The notes: generated by a model from the letters alone, not told the origin. Numbered from the stretch's first letter, positions 50,964-60,334 are shown. The stretch: DNA of 64,000 bases from Yoonia sp034652275 (GCF_034652275.1 NZ_JAXIWG010000001.1:434001-498000), one strand, 5' to 3'. Made by a program: numbers and translations.

Positions 50964-51725
50964 TTAGTTGATCAATGTGGGTTTGGGGCGGTGCGTGACA
51001 TTGGACGGCATCACGCCCAGACGGCGGGCGACCTCTGTATAGGCATCGGTCAGATTGCCCAGATCGCGGCGGAAAACGTCCTTGTCTAGCTTCTGGCCCG
51101 TCTCAATATCCCACAAGCGGCAACTGTCGGGGCTGATCTCGTCGGCCAGCAGCAGACGGGGGAATTCGTTGTCCCAGACGCGGCCGACCTCGATCTTGAA
51201 ATCGACCAGCTTGATGCCGACGCCGTACATGACACCGGACATCCAGTCGTTCACCCGCAGCGCAAGGCTGACGATATCGTCCATGTCCTGCTGGCTGGCC
51301 CAGCCAAAGGCGATGATATATTCCTCGGGCACCAGCGGATCACCCAGCGCGTCATCCTTGTAGGAAAATTCCACGATCGGGCGTGGCAGTTGCATGCCTT
51401 CCTCGATCCCCATGCGTTTGGCCATCGAGCCGGCGGCCACGTTGCGCACGATGATTTCAAGCGGAATGATCTCGACCTGCCGGATCAGCTGTTCGCGCAT
51501 GTTCAGGCGGCGGATGAAATGCGTCGGGATTCCGATCTGGCCGAGGCCGGTCATGAAAAACTCGCTCAGGCGGTTGTTCAGCACGCCCTTGCCCTCGATC
51601 ACCGCGCGCTTTTCGGCGTTGAAGGCGGTGGCGTCATCCTTGAAATACTGTACCAGCGTTCCCGGTTCAGGGCCTTCATACAGGATCTTCGCCTTGCCTT
51701 CATAAATCTTTTTGCGGCGCGCCAT
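50964..51725 (-). CDS. purC: SAICAR synthetase PurC
   Basis: 253 residues: KIYEGKAKILYEGPEPGTLVQYFKDDATAFNAEK at the N terminus, VEIIPLEIIVRNVAAGS, and GVGIKLVDFKIEVGRVWD. It condenses CAIR with aspartate. It is the first gene of purC-purS-purQ and is divergent from the DUF1476 gene. Confidence 0.95.
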   Translation of the reverse strand: MARRKKIYEGKAKILYEGPEPGTLVQYFKDDATAFNAEKRAVIEGKGVLNNRLSEFFMTGLGQIGIPTHFIRRLNMREQLIRQVEIIPLEIIVRNVAAGSMAKRMGIEEGMQLPRPIVEFSYKDDALGDPLVPEEYIIAFGWASQQDMDDIVSLALRVNDWMSGVMYGVGIKLVDFKIEVGRVWDNEFPRLLLADEISPDSCRLWDIETGQKLDKDVFRRDLGNLTDAYTEVARRLGVMPSNVTHRPKPTLIN

Positions 51726-51858
51726 GCTGACCCCTTACCACTTGTGCGCCCGTGCGCGGCGCTGTCATCCTCGCCTCTTAGTGCAAGCACCCCTTGCGGG
51801 CAAGCACCTGTGCGGGCATATCTGACGCAACCGTTCCACCAAAGCCGAGGTATGTGCC

Positions 51859-52173
51859 ATGTCCACCTTTGATGACCGCAAACAGGCCTTCGAGGCCAAA
51901 TTCGCCCATGACGCCGAAATGCAGTTCAAGGCCGAAGCGCGGCGCAACAAGCTGCTCGGGCTTTGGGCCGCCGACCTCATGGGCAAATCCGGCGACGAGG
52001 CTGCGGCCTATGCCGTCGAGGTCGTGAAATCCGATTTCGAGGAAGCCGGGGACGAGGATGTGTTCCGCAAGGTATCGGGCGATCTGGGCGCGCGCGCTGA
52101 TGAGGCCACGATCCGCGCCAAGATGGTTTCGCTGATGGCCGAGGCCAAGGCGCAACTGATGACTGAAATCTGA
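51859..52173 (+). CDS. DUF1476, ATP synthase zeta inhibitor-type protein
   Basis: 104 residues, all helical: DDRKQAFEAKFAHDAEMQFKAEARRNKLLGLWAADLMG is the DUF1476 signature. In Paracoccus denitrificans this family includes the zeta subunit that inhibits F1-ATPase through its N terminus. No atp gene is present here, so the link to ATP synthase comes from the family only. The start ATG at 51859 lies in an area free of other ATG codons. Confidence 0.85.
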   Translation: MSTFDDRKQAFEAKFAHDAEMQFKAEARRNKLLGLWAADLMGKSGDEAAAYAVEVVKSDFEEAGDEDVFRKVSGDLGARADEATIRAKMVSLMAEAKAQLMTEI

Positions 52174-52202
52174 TCTTTACCCTTGCCTGAAAAGACCCTG
52201 CC

Positions 52203-53222
52203 ATGACCAACGCCCTGTCCAAGCTGCTTGAAACCCGCGACTGGCTGATGGCCGACGGGGCGACGGGCACCAATCTGTTCAACATGGGGCTGATGTCGGG
52301 CGACGCGCCCGAGATGTGGAACCTTGAAGAACCCGCCAAGATCCGCACGCTCTATAAGGGGGCCGCAGATGCAGGCAGCGACATTTTCCTGACCAACAGT
52401 TTCGGCGGCAATGCCTCGCGGCTCAAACTGCATGGCGCGGAAAATCAGGTCCATGAACTCAACAAGGTCGCAGCCGCCATTGGCCGCGAGATCGCGGATG
52501 CTTCCGGCCGGACCATCGTGGTTGCCGGGTCTGTCGGTCCCACCGGCGAGATCATGACGCCGATGGGCACGCTGACCCACGAACGCGCAGTGGAAATGTT
52601 CCACGAACAGGCCGAAGGGCTGAAGGCAGGCGGCGCGGATGTGCTCTGGGTCGAAACCATCTCTGCCGCCGAAGAATTCGCCGCTGCCGCCGAAGCCTTT
52701 GCGCTGGCAGGCATGCCGTGGTGCGGCACGATGAGTTTTGATACCGCGGGACGCACGATGATGGGCTTGACCTCTGCTGATATGGTCAAAAAGGTCGGCA
52801 AGCTCACGCATCAGCCGCTGGCGTTCGGCGCCAACTGCGGCACTGGTGCCTCGGATCTTCTGCGCACCGTTCTGGGCTTTGCTGCCGCTGGCCCCACCCT
52901 GCCCCTGATCGCCAAGGGCAATGCGGGCATCCCGAAATACCACGACGGGCATATCCATTACGACGGCACGCCCGAACTGATGGCCGATTACGCGGTGCTG
53001 GCGCGCGACAGCGGGGCCACGATTATCGGCGGCTGCTGCGGCACCACGCCCGACCACTTGCGCGCGATGCGTGAAGCCTTGGAGACCCGGCCAAAAGGCA
53101 CGTCGCCCACGTTAGACGCGATCACCGCAGCCCTTGGTGGCTTCTCCTCGGCCTCGGACGGCACCGATGGTGCAGGGCCAGAGGCCGCCCCCCGCCGTGG
53201 CCGCCGCGCCAAACGCGACTGA
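52203..53222 (+). CDS. Homocysteine S-methyltransferase (split methionine synthase, catalytic unit)
   Basis: 339 residues with a pterin-less homocysteine-binding barrel: LMADGATGTNLFNMGL, and zinc ligands in GANCGTGASD and GGCCGTTPDH. An alanine/arginine-rich tail follows. It corresponds to the first module of MetH. With the free-standing corrinoid protein encoded 1.3 kb downstream it fits the split methionine synthase described genetically in roseobacters. A betaine-homocysteine methyltransferase annotation would be the usual alternative. Confidence 0.88.
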   Translation: MTNALSKLLETRDWLMADGATGTNLFNMGLMSGDAPEMWNLEEPAKIRTLYKGAADAGSDIFLTNSFGGNASRLKLHGAENQVHELNKVAAAIGREIADASGRTIVVAGSVGPTGEIMTPMGTLTHERAVEMFHEQAEGLKAGGADVLWVETISAAEEFAAAAEAFALAGMPWCGTMSFDTAGRTMMGLTSADMVKKVGKLTHQPLAFGANCGTGASDLLRTVLGFAAAGPTLPLIAKGNAGIPKYHDGHIHYDGTPELMADYAVLARDSGATIIGGCCGTTPDHLRAMREALETRPKGTSPTLDAITAALGGFSSASDGTDGAGPEAAPRRGRRAKRD

Positions 53223-53229
53223 TCCTGTC

Positions 53230-53260
53230 GGGCAGTGCCCGCCCCGGGCCTGACCCGGGG
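53230..53260. repeat. Palindromic GC hairpins between convergent genes
   Basis: GGGC-agt-GCCC (53230-53240) is followed by CCCCGGG-cctga-CCCGGGG (53242-53260). The elements resemble the GC hairpins of the repeats at 1729 and 42949 but without the T-rich module. Confidence 0.55.
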
Positions 53261-53272
53261 CCTCGCCCAATC

Positions 53273-54355
53273 TTAAAACAACGTCAGCTGATCGCCCTTC
53301 TGCGGCGGTCTGGCGAACAGGTCCGTGCGCAACGGCGGCAGCGTCCGGTCCAGCCCCAGCCGTGCCGCGGCCAGCTTGAACCGCTCCTGCGTGATCTTGG
53401 CCCAGACACCCTGCCCCGTCATCCGCTTGCCGAACTCGGGATCGTAATCGCGCCCGCCGTGCAAGGCGCGCACCCGCCCCATCACCCGCGCGGCACGGTC
53501 GGGAAAATGCGCCTCCAGCCAGTCCTGAAACAGCCCCGCCACCTCGCGCGGCAGGCGCAGCATGATGCAGGATGCGGCGACAGCCCCCGCGCCCTGCGCC
53601 GCCTCCAAAATCGCCTCCAGCTCGTGATCCGTCAGCGCAGGCACCAAGGGCGAGGCCATCACGCGCACCGGAATCCCCGCATCGGTCAGCGTACGGATCA
53701 CCCGCAGCCGTGCGGCTGGCAGCGGCACACGCGGTTCCATCGCGCGGGAAATCGCAGGGTCCAGCGTGGTGACAGACACACCCACGCGCACCAGCCCCTT
53801 GGCCGCCATGTCGCCCAGAATATCGCAATCGCGCGCGATCAGCGTGCCTTTGGTCACGATGGCAACGGGATGGTTGAAATCGCGCAGCACCTCCAGCACC
53901 GCGCGCATGATTCGCCGTTCCTTTTCAATCGGTTGGTAAGGGTCGGTATTGGTGCCGATGGCGATGATCGCAGGCACATAGCGCGGGTTTGACAGCTCCT
54001 TGCGCAACTGCTCTGCCGCATTGGGGCGCGCGATCAGCTTGGTTTCAAAGTCCAGCCCCGGTGAGAGGCCCAGAAACGCATGGCTCGGCCGTGCGAAACA
54101 ATAGATGCAGCCATGTTCGCAACCGCGATAGGGGTTGATCGAACGGTCGAACGACAGGTCGGGCGAGGTGTTGCGCGTGATGACCTTGCCGATCATTTCC
54201 TCGCTGACCGTGGTGCGCAGGACGGGCAGATCGTCGTCCTGATACCAGCCGTCATCCACCGCCTCGGCCGACAATCGGTCGAACCGGACAGCCGGATTGC
54301 CAAGGGCGGCGCGCCCCTTGGCGCGGTGGGAACGGAGGGTCAGATCATCGGTCAT
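53273..54355 (-). CDS. Radical SAM protein, PA0069 family
   Basis: 360 residues. The cluster motif is GCEHGCIYCFARPSHAF (CxxxCxxC), followed by IAIGTNTDPYQPIEKERRIMRAVLEVL, as in the spore-photolyase-like Rv2578c/PA0069 group. The N terminus SHRAKGRAALGNPAVRF is conserved in that family. Substrate unknown. It interrupts the methionine-synthase pair, on the opposite strand. Confidence 0.88.
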   Translation of the reverse strand: MTDDLTLRSHRAKGRAALGNPAVRFDRLSAEAVDDGWYQDDDLPVLRTTVSEEMIGKVITRNTSPDLSFDRSINPYRGCEHGCIYCFARPSHAFLGLSPGLDFETKLIARPNAAEQLRKELSNPRYVPAIIAIGTNTDPYQPIEKERRIMRAVLEVLRDFNHPVAIVTKGTLIARDCDILGDMAAKGLVRVGVSVTTLDPAISRAMEPRVPLPAARLRVIRTLTDAGIPVRVMASPLVPALTDHELEAILEAAQGAGAVAASCIMLRLPREVAGLFQDWLEAHFPDRAARVMGRVRALHGGRDYDPEFGKRMTGQGVWAKITQERFKLAAARLGLDRTLPPLRTDLFARPPQKGDQLTLF

Positions 54356-54486
54356 GCCGCATTCTGGAACAAATGCAGAACACTGGCAAGCCCGCGTCGG
54401 TCCCGCGACGGTGAATGTCGCAATTCATCGGGTGGACGGCCGCAATTAGGCGCACTACAGGGACAACGACTTTCATGAGGGTTCCC

Positions 54487-55194
54487 ATGTCCGACCAAGA
54501 CGACGAAATCATCCTTTCCGAACTGAGCGACGAAGATCTTGTCGCGCAGATGTACGACGACCTTTACGACGGCATGAAGGAAGAGATCGAGGAAGGCGTC
54601 AACATCCTGATCGAACGCGGCTGGACCCCTTACCGCGTCCTGACAGAGGCGCTTGTCGGCGGCATGACCATCGTGGGCCACGATTTCCGCGACGGGATTC
54701 TTTTCGTCCCAGAGGTGCTGCTGGCCGCCAATGCGATGAAAGGCGGCATGTTCATCCTCAAGCCGCTGTTGATCGCGACAGGCGCACCGCGCGTCGGCAA
54801 GATGGTGATCGGTACCGTCAAAGGCGACATCCACGACATTGGCAAGAACCTTGTCGGCATGATGATGGAAGGCGCGGGATTCGAGGTCATCGACCTTGGC
54901 ATCAACAATTCCGTCGAATCCTACATGGGCGCGCTTGAGGCTGAACAGCCTGATATCCTTGGCATGTCCGCCCTGCTGACGACCACGATGCCTTACATGA
55001 AGGTCGTGATCGACACGCTGGTCGAAAAGGGCGTGCGCGACGATTATATCGTGCTGGTGGGCGGTGCCCCCCTGAACGAAGAATTCGGCCGCGCCATCGG
55101 GGCCGACGCCTATTGCCGCGATGCCGCCGTTGCGGTGGAAACCGCCAAAACACTGGTTGCGCGCAAGCATAATCAGGGTGCGGTCCACGCCTGA
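54487..55194 (+). CDS. Corrinoid (B12-binding) protein of split methionine synthase
   Basis: 235 residues. An N-terminal helical cap (LVAQMYDDLYDGMKEEIEEGVNILIERGW) precedes the B12 Rossmann domain with the axial His in VKGDIHDIGKNLVG (DxHxxG), then GINNSVESYMGAL and VLVGGAPLN. It carries methylcobalamin between methyl donor and homocysteine. AGGG precedes ATG 54487. With the methyltransferase at 52203 it forms the two central pieces of MetH; the folate-binding and reactivation parts would be encoded elsewhere. Confidence 0.9.
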   Translation: MSDQDDEIILSELSDEDLVAQMYDDLYDGMKEEIEEGVNILIERGWTPYRVLTEALVGGMTIVGHDFRDGILFVPEVLLAANAMKGGMFILKPLLIATGAPRVGKMVIGTVKGDIHDIGKNLVGMMMEGAGFEVIDLGINNSVESYMGALEAEQPDILGMSALLTTTMPYMKVVIDTLVEKGVRDDYIVLVGGAPLNEEFGRAIGADAYCRDAAVAVETAKTLVARKHNQGAVHA

Positions 55195-55246
55195 CCCTTT
55201 AACGGGGCGGCATCGGGTCTTACCTATGGATCATAGGAGAACGCCG

Positions 55247-55429
55247 ATGCCGATTGAAAAACTTGCCATCCTTCTGGTCGCTGTGATCGCGGCCTCTGGT
55301 GTGACCATCGCACTCGGGGCCTGGGCCGCGGGTGCCGCGGGCCTCACGCCGATGCTCGGCCTTGCGGCCATCAGTATCGTGGTGCTTCTGGCCAGCATCC
55401 TGCTGCGCCGCCGCCGCCGTGATCAGTGA
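55247..55429 (+). CDS. Small two-helix membrane protein
   Basis: 60 residues, with AGGAGA eight bases before ATG 55247. Two helices (about 5-24 and 31-52) end in RRRRRDQ. No family recognised. Its stop overlaps the GTG start of the DUF1638 gene, so the two are coupled. Confidence 0.7.
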   Translation: MPIEKLAILLVAVIAASGVTIALGAWAAGAAGLTPMLGLAAISIVVLLASILLRRRRRDQ

Positions 55430-56066
55430 CGCAACCCTCAGCCATGACGGCCTGCCCCCTGCCGGACAGGGCCAGATCCTGCTGATCGCCTGCGGGGCTT
55501 TGGCGCGCGAGATTCTTGCGCTCAAGGCTGCAAACAACTGGTCGCATCTGGATCTGCACTGCCTGCCCGCGATCCTGCACAACCACCCCGACCGCATCAT
55601 CCCCGCCCTGCGGGACGCTGCCGCCAAACATGGTGCGAATTACCACGACATCTTTGTCGTCTACGCCGATTGCGGCACGGGCGGGCTGTTGCAGGCAGCT
55701 TGCGACGACATGGGCCTGCGGATGGTTGCGGGGCCGCATTGCTATGCCTTTTTCGAAGGGGTCGATGCCTTTGCCGCCCGCGACGAGATCACGGCCTTCT
55801 ACCTGACCGACTTTCTGGTCCGCCAGTTTGACGCCTTTGTCTGGGAACCGCTTGGCCTGCACAAACACCCCGCCCTGCGGGACATGTATTTCGGCAATTA
55901 CGAAAAACTGGTCTATCAGGCGCAGACGGATGATGCGGCCCTGACCTCCAAGGCACAGGACTGCGCCGCGCGTCTGGGTCTGGCGTTCGAGCGGCGCTAT
56001 ACCGGCTACGGCGATCTGGCCACAGCCCTTGGCGCTATTACAGCGCCGCCGCCGCTGTCTGCCTGA
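55419..56066 (+). CDS. DUF1638 protein
   Basis: 215 residues from the GTG at 55419, which overlaps the preceding gene by eleven bases; the ATG near 55444 is out of frame. ILLIACGALAREILAL, CLPAILHNHPDRIIPALRDA, VVYADCGTGG and MVAGPHCYAFFEG define the family, with Cys and His conserved. DUF1638 genes often accompany corrinoid methyltransferase genes, as here; a role in cofactor handling is inference. Confidence 0.85.
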   Translation: MISDATLSHDGLPPAGQGQILLIACGALAREILALKAANNWSHLDLHCLPAILHNHPDRIIPALRDAAAKHGANYHDIFVVYADCGTGGLLQAACDDMGLRMVAGPHCYAFFEGVDAFAARDEITAFYLTDFLVRQFDAFVWEPLGLHKHPALRDMYFGNYEKLVYQAQTDDAALTSKAQDCAARLGLAFERRYTGYGDLATALGAITAPPPLSA

Positions 56067-56448
56067 TCCGTTCCACCATGGCGCGCAAACCGTTGGACCG
56101 TTGCGCCGACAGATGATCGTTCAGCCCCAAGCGGCCAAGGGCGGCTGGCGCGTCGATCTTGACCACCTCGGCCACCGGCTGGTCATCGTAAAGAGTACGC
56201 AAGACCGCAATCAGCCCACGCACAATCATCGCGTCGCTTTCGCCGCGAAAGGTGAACACACCGTCCTTGATCTGGGGGACCAGCCAGACCTGACTGGCGC
56301 AACCGTCGACCTTGGTCGCAGGCACGCGCAAAGCCTCTTCCAGCGGGTCCATCGCCTTGCCCATGTCGATCACATGGCGATAGCGGTCTTCCCAATCGTC
56401 AAGGAATTCGAACGTCTCGACAAGCTCTTCAAAGGCGGGGTTGGTCAT
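56038..56448 (-). CDS. sufE: SufE-family Fe-S/sulfur acceptor protein
   Basis: 136 residues. The sulfur-accepting Cys is in KVDGCASQVWLVPQ, and the fold starts FEELVETFEFLDDWEDRYRHVIDMG. It takes persulfide sulfur from SufS. The 3' end overlaps the DUF1638 gene by 29 bp, convergent. Confidence 0.9.
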   Translation of the reverse strand: MTNPAFEELVETFEFLDDWEDRYRHVIDMGKAMDPLEEALRVPATKVDGCASQVWLVPQIKDGVFTFRGESDAMIVRGLIAVLRTLYDDQPVAEVVKIDAPAALGRLGLNDHLSAQRSNGLRAMVERIRQTAAAAL

Positions 56449-56480
56449 ATCTGCTTTCCTCGGGTCATGCCTGATCTAGT

Positions 56481-57638
56481 CTAAAGCGGGACAGTGACCA
56501 CCTTTTGCCCTTTGACAGCCAGCCCCACCTTGCCCTCGCAAAGCTGCAAGGCCGCATTGCCAAAAACTTCGTTGCGCCAGCCTTTCAGCGCCGGCACATC
56601 GCGTTCGCCTGCCGCCAAAGCATCCAGATCACTTGACGAGGCGATGAGCTTGGGCGCGACACCCGCATCATCCGTCACGGCCTTGAGCAGGACACGCAGC
56701 ATATCGGCCAGCGCGGGATTGACCTGCAACTTGGCGCGGCTGAGATCGGGCTGCGGCAGATCGCCGGGTTTGGTCTCCAACCCTGCCTTGATACTGGCAA
56801 GGATGCCTTCGGCAATCTCGCCCTTGCGGGCTTCACGCAGCAGAAGACGGGACCGGCCAAGATCCTGTTCATTCACGGGCTTGGTCGAGGCAAGTTCAAC
56901 CAGTGCATCATCTTTATAGACACGGCTGCGCGGAATGTCGCGTTCCTGCGCATAGATTTCGCGGAACCGCGCCAGTTCGCGCACGATAGCCAGAAAGCGG
57001 CCTGACTGGGTGCGCGTCTTGACCCGCATCCATGCCTCGTCGGGGTTGGACTGATAGGTCGCAGGGTCGTTGAGCACCGCCATTTCCTCGGCCACCCATT
57101 TCGCGCGGCCCGTCTTGGCCAGACGCGCGGACAAGTACTCATAAACATCGCGCAGGTGGGTGACATCAGCCAGCGCATATTCCGCCTGCGCGTCGGTCAA
57201 CGGACGGCGCGACCAGTCAGTGAAACGGGACGATTTGTCCACCTCCGCCTTGGCGATCTTGCGCACCAATGTCTCGTATCCCGCCTGTTCGCCGAACCCG
57301 CAAACCATCGCGGCGACCTGTGTGTCGAACAAAGGCGCGGGTATCAGGCCCGCATCGACATGGAAAATCTCCAGGTCCTGACGGGCGGCATGGAATACCT
57401 TGACCACTGCGGGATCACGGAACAAGTCGTAAAGCGGATCAAGCGCGATCCCCTCGGCCAACGGATCGACCAGCACCGCATCCTCGCCCGCCACATCGCG
57501 GTAGGCCATCTGCACAAGGCAAAGCTTGGAAAAATAGGTGCGTTCGCGCAGGAACTCGGTGTCGACGGTCACGTAGGGGCGTTTGGCAGCCTCTCGGCAA
57601 AAGGCGGCCAGTGCGTCGGTGGTGGTGATGATCTTCAT
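56481..57638 (-). CDS. rnd: Ribonuclease D
   Basis: 385 residues. The DEDD exonuclease domain has Exo I VTVDTEFLRERTYF, Exo II FHAARQDLEIF, and Exo III YALADVTHLRDVYEYL (DEDDy, Tyr in place). A HRDC domain at about 205-285 follows (REIYAQERDIPRSRVYKDDALVELA). It trims tRNA 3' ends. Confidence 0.93.
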   Translation of the reverse strand: MKIITTTDALAAFCREAAKRPYVTVDTEFLRERTYFSKLCLVQMAYRDVAGEDAVLVDPLAEGIALDPLYDLFRDPAVVKVFHAARQDLEIFHVDAGLIPAPLFDTQVAAMVCGFGEQAGYETLVRKIAKAEVDKSSRFTDWSRRPLTDAQAEYALADVTHLRDVYEYLSARLAKTGRAKWVAEEMAVLNDPATYQSNPDEAWMRVKTRTQSGRFLAIVRELARFREIYAQERDIPRSRVYKDDALVELASTKPVNEQDLGRSRLLLREARKGEIAEGILASIKAGLETKPGDLPQPDLSRAKLQVNPALADMLRVLLKAVTDDAGVAPKLIASSSDLDALAAGERDVPALKGWRNEVFGNAALQLCEGKVGLAVKGQKVVTVPL

Positions 57639-57695
57639 GCCAATTCCGTCATTTGTATCCCAGCGTGATAGGGCATCGGGCCGGCAATGAAAAGA

Positions 57696-58292
57696 TCAGC
57701 CTTCCAGCATGACAGGGACAGTCGCGCCTGCCGCAAAACGGCGCAGGACCGCCGGATAAAGCGCATGTTCCAGCGGCAGCAGGCGCGCGGCCAGCGTCTC
57801 GGGCGTGTCACCCGGCAAAACGCGCATCCGCGCCTGCCCCAGCACCGGCCCGTCATCGAGCGCGGCCGTCACCTGATGCACGGTACAGCCGTGGTGGGTG
57901 TCGCCTGCCTCCAGCGCGCGGGCATGGGTGTGCAACCCGCGATATTTCGGCAAAAGCGATGGGTGGATATTCAGGATGCGCCCTTCCCACTGCCGGATGA
58001 ATTCTGCCCCCAGAATACGCATGAAACCGGCAAGGCAGATGATATCGGGCTCAACCTCCAGCAAGGCCGCGTGTAAGGCCACCTCGAATGCGGCGCGGTC
58101 CTTGGCATAGGCTTTGTGATCGACAACAGCGGTCGGCACGCCAAGGTCGCGGGCCTTCGCCAGCCCGCCCGCTGCCGGATCATTGGACAGCACCAGCACA
58201 GGCCGCGCGGGATGGTCGCCGGTCATGGATTTGACCAGCGCGACCATATTGGACCCGCCGCCAGAAATCAGGATCGCAACCCTTTTGGTCAC
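57696..58292 (-). CDS. purN: Phosphoribosylglycinamide formyltransferase PurN
   Basis: 198 residues from the GTG at 58292, which overlaps the purM stop (GTGTGA). ILISGGGSNMVALV at the N terminus, CLAGFMRILGAEFIRQW, and the catalytic NIHPSLLPKYRGLHTHARALEAGDTHHGCTVHQV. It is a 10-formyl-THF-dependent enzyme of purine synthesis. Confidence 0.94.
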   Translation of the reverse strand: MTKRVAILISGGGSNMVALVKSMTGDHPARPVLVLSNDPAAGGLAKARDLGVPTAVVDHKAYAKDRAAFEVALHAALLEVEPDIICLAGFMRILGAEFIRQWEGRILNIHPSLLPKYRGLHTHARALEAGDTHHGCTVHQVTAALDDGPVLGQARMRVLPGDTPETLAARLLPLEHALYPAVLRRFAAGATVPVMLEG

Positions 58293-59329
58293 ACAAGCGC
58301 GCCTGTATAGCGGATGCCCGCGCCCTCGGTGAGGGTGCCGATGCGGTGGACCGTCTCGCCTGCCTCTGTCAGCAGCGCGCTCAATGCCTCGGCGCGGGCG
58401 GCATCGACGACCAGCACCATGCCGATTCCGGCGTTGAAGGTCTTGAGCAGTTCGGCCTGCGCCATGCCACCGGTCTGCACCAGCCATGCAAACACAGGCG
58501 GCAAGGCCCACGACCCCAGATCGATATCCGCGCCCAGATCGTCAGGCAGCACACGCGGCAGGTTTTCGGTCAGCCCGCCACCGGTGATATGGGCCAGCGC
58601 ATGCACGCCCCCTGCCCGCACGGCGGCCAGCGCGGGCTGCACATAAAGGCGGGTGGGCGTCAAAAGCGCCTCACCCAAAGACCCTTCCGCAAATGGTGCG
58701 GCATCGTCCCAGCCCAGCCCCGACACATCCACAATCCGGCGCACCAGCGAATAGCCGTTGGAATGCACACCATCGGAGGCAAGCCCCAGCAGCACATCGC
58801 CCGCCACCACGTCGCGCGGCAGGTCAGCGCCGCGTTCCATCGCGCCCACAGCAAAGCCAGCCAGATCGAAATCGCCCTTGTGATACATGCCCGGCATTTC
58901 CGCCGTCTCGCCGCCGATCAGCGCGCAGCCCGAGGCTTCGCACCCCGCCGCAATCCCGTTTATGATCCGCGTCGCCTGATCCAGTTCCAGCTTGCCGGTG
59001 GCGAAATAGTCCAGAAAAAAGAGCGGCTCCGCCCCTTGACAGACCAGATCGTTGACACACATCGCCACCAGATCGATCCCGATCGTATCGACATGGCCCG
59101 TGTCAATCGCGATCCGCAGTTTGGTCCCCACACCATCGGTCGCGGCGACAAGAATCGGGTCCACGTAACCCGCATCCTTGAGATCGAAAAGCGCGCCGAA
59201 CCCGCCCAGCCCCGCCATCACGCCGGACCGTGCCGTGCGCTTGGCCGCAGGCTTGATCCGTTCCACCAGCGTATTGCCCGCGTCGATATCGACCCCCGCA
59301 TCCGCGTAAGTCAGGCCATTCTTCGTCAT
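58289..59329 (-). CDS. purM: Phosphoribosylformylglycinamidine cyclo-ligase PurM
   Basis: 346 residues from ATG 59329 (MTKNGLTYADAGVDIDAGN, the conserved start); the reading from 59521 overlaps promoter DNA. VAATDGVGTKLRIA, LIGGETAEMPGMY and HITGGGLTENLPRVLP are the family motifs. It is coupled to purN. Confidence 0.95.
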   Translation of the reverse strand: MTKNGLTYADAGVDIDAGNTLVERIKPAAKRTARSGVMAGLGGFGALFDLKDAGYVDPILVAATDGVGTKLRIAIDTGHVDTIGIDLVAMCVNDLVCQGAEPLFFLDYFATGKLELDQATRIINGIAAGCEASGCALIGGETAEMPGMYHKGDFDLAGFAVGAMERGADLPRDVVAGDVLLGLASDGVHSNGYSLVRRIVDVSGLGWDDAAPFAEGSLGEALLTPTRLYVQPALAAVRAGGVHALAHITGGGLTENLPRVLPDDLGADIDLGSWALPPVFAWLVQTGGMAQAELLKTFNAGIGMVLVVDAARAEALSALLTEAGETVHRIGTLTEGAGIRYTGALV

Positions 59330-59506
59330 CTGGGGCACCCCGCTGTCTGGTTGACCTGCGGTTAGCGCAAGCCCGCCGCCCGCGCAACGCCCTCCTGTGC
59401 ATCGTTCGAGCATAAATATCCCCGCCGGAGGCCAAAAGTTCTTTTCGACGCCCCCACATGCGAAACGCTTGACCATCGGCACAGCGCCAATTACCCACCG
59501 TTCAGG

Positions 59507-59583
59507 GGGCCTGTAGCTCAATTGGTCAGAGCAGAGCGCTCATAACGCTTTGGTTGCGGGTTCAAGTCCTGCCGGGCCTACCA
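59507..59583 (+). tRNA. tRNA with CAT anticodon (Ile2 with lysidine, or Met)
   Basis: 77 nt with encoded CCA. Acceptor GGGCCTG/CGGGCCT with discriminator A. D-arm GCTC..GAGC. The anticodon loop CTCATAA in AGCG/CGCT gives CAT. T-arm GCGGG-TTCAAGT-CCTGC. The CTTTGGTTG variable region and TTCAAGT loop resemble E. coli tRNA-Ile2 more than elongator tRNA-Met, so Ile2 is favoured. It is not an initiator (three GC pairs are lacking in the anticodon stem). Confidence 0.93.
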
Positions 59584-59720
59584 TGCGTCACCGGCACAGG
59601 CCGCGTGACAGCACCCCTCGCAGCAAGGCCCGGTGTCAGAGGACGCAGGCCCCGCGAAAACGGAACCGTTCATTGTTTGCGGCGTTGGTCTTCCAACATC
59701 GCAAAGAACGGAGCGTGACA

Positions 59721-60308
59721 ATGACCAACCCGCAAGACCCCAATGCACCCGCCACCGATCAGGAACGACGCGCCTTGGACGCCGAGGAAATGGAGATGGC
59801 CAACCAGTCCCGCAACCCGGCACTGGCCACCTTGCCCGACAACGCCTTGTCAGACCTGATCCAGCGTCTGCGCGCGCGGCGCAACCGCGCACGCGACATC
59901 GCCGACAGGCAGGGCCGCGAAGCGCGTGCAAAAGCTGCCCCCGCAGGCGCCACGCCCGCCAGTCGTAATGACGGCACGCTCAGCAAGCATGACTACCTCA
60001 ATGCCGCCCTTGACCGCGTGACGGCAGAGCGTGAGGCACGACAGGCAAAATCCGGATCTGCCGAGGCAGCCGACCAGCCCGCACCGACGCAGCACGACCT
60101 GTCCCAGAAGGCGCTGGCCACCAAGACAGAAAACGCCGCATCCCAAAACGAGATGATGGAGGGCGGCAGCGCGTTGCACCCGCACGACCCCGACGCCAGC
60201 AGCGGCAAGGGCGATATGGCGGACAAGGCGCGCAAGACGGCGCCTTCGGGTGCGCTCGACCATGCGGGTGAATTGCCCTCGCGCGAACGGTCGCGCACGC
60301 GCTACTGA
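59721..60308 (+). CDS. Charged, low-complexity conserved hypothetical protein
   Basis: 195 residues, from ATG 59721 with GGAG eight bases upstream. Strongly hydrophilic, Ala/Asp/Arg-rich, with RRALDAEEMEMANQSRNPALATLPDNALSDLIQRLRARRNRARDIADRQ as the best-defined part (a likely helical domain) and a probably disordered C terminus ending RSRTRY. No family with known function recognised. A good terminator follows. Confidence 0.75.
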   Translation: MTNPQDPNAPATDQERRALDAEEMEMANQSRNPALATLPDNALSDLIQRLRARRNRARDIADRQGREARAKAAPAGATPASRNDGTLSKHDYLNAALDRVTAEREARQAKSGSAEAADQPAPTQHDLSQKALATKTENAASQNEMMEGGSALHPHDPDASSGKGDMADKARKTAPSGALDHAGELPSRERSRTRY

Positions 60309-60334
60309 TTGCGCCGCAGCATCGGCAACCACCG

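Noticed and set aside
54356..54486. Possible cobalamin or SAM riboswitch before the corrinoid protein gene
   Set aside because: GGTCCCGCGACGGTGAA looks slightly like part of a cobalamin riboswitch core, but the B12 box and other conserved segments are missing, and no SAM-II or SAM/SAH pattern can be drawn. Covariance-model search would decide.
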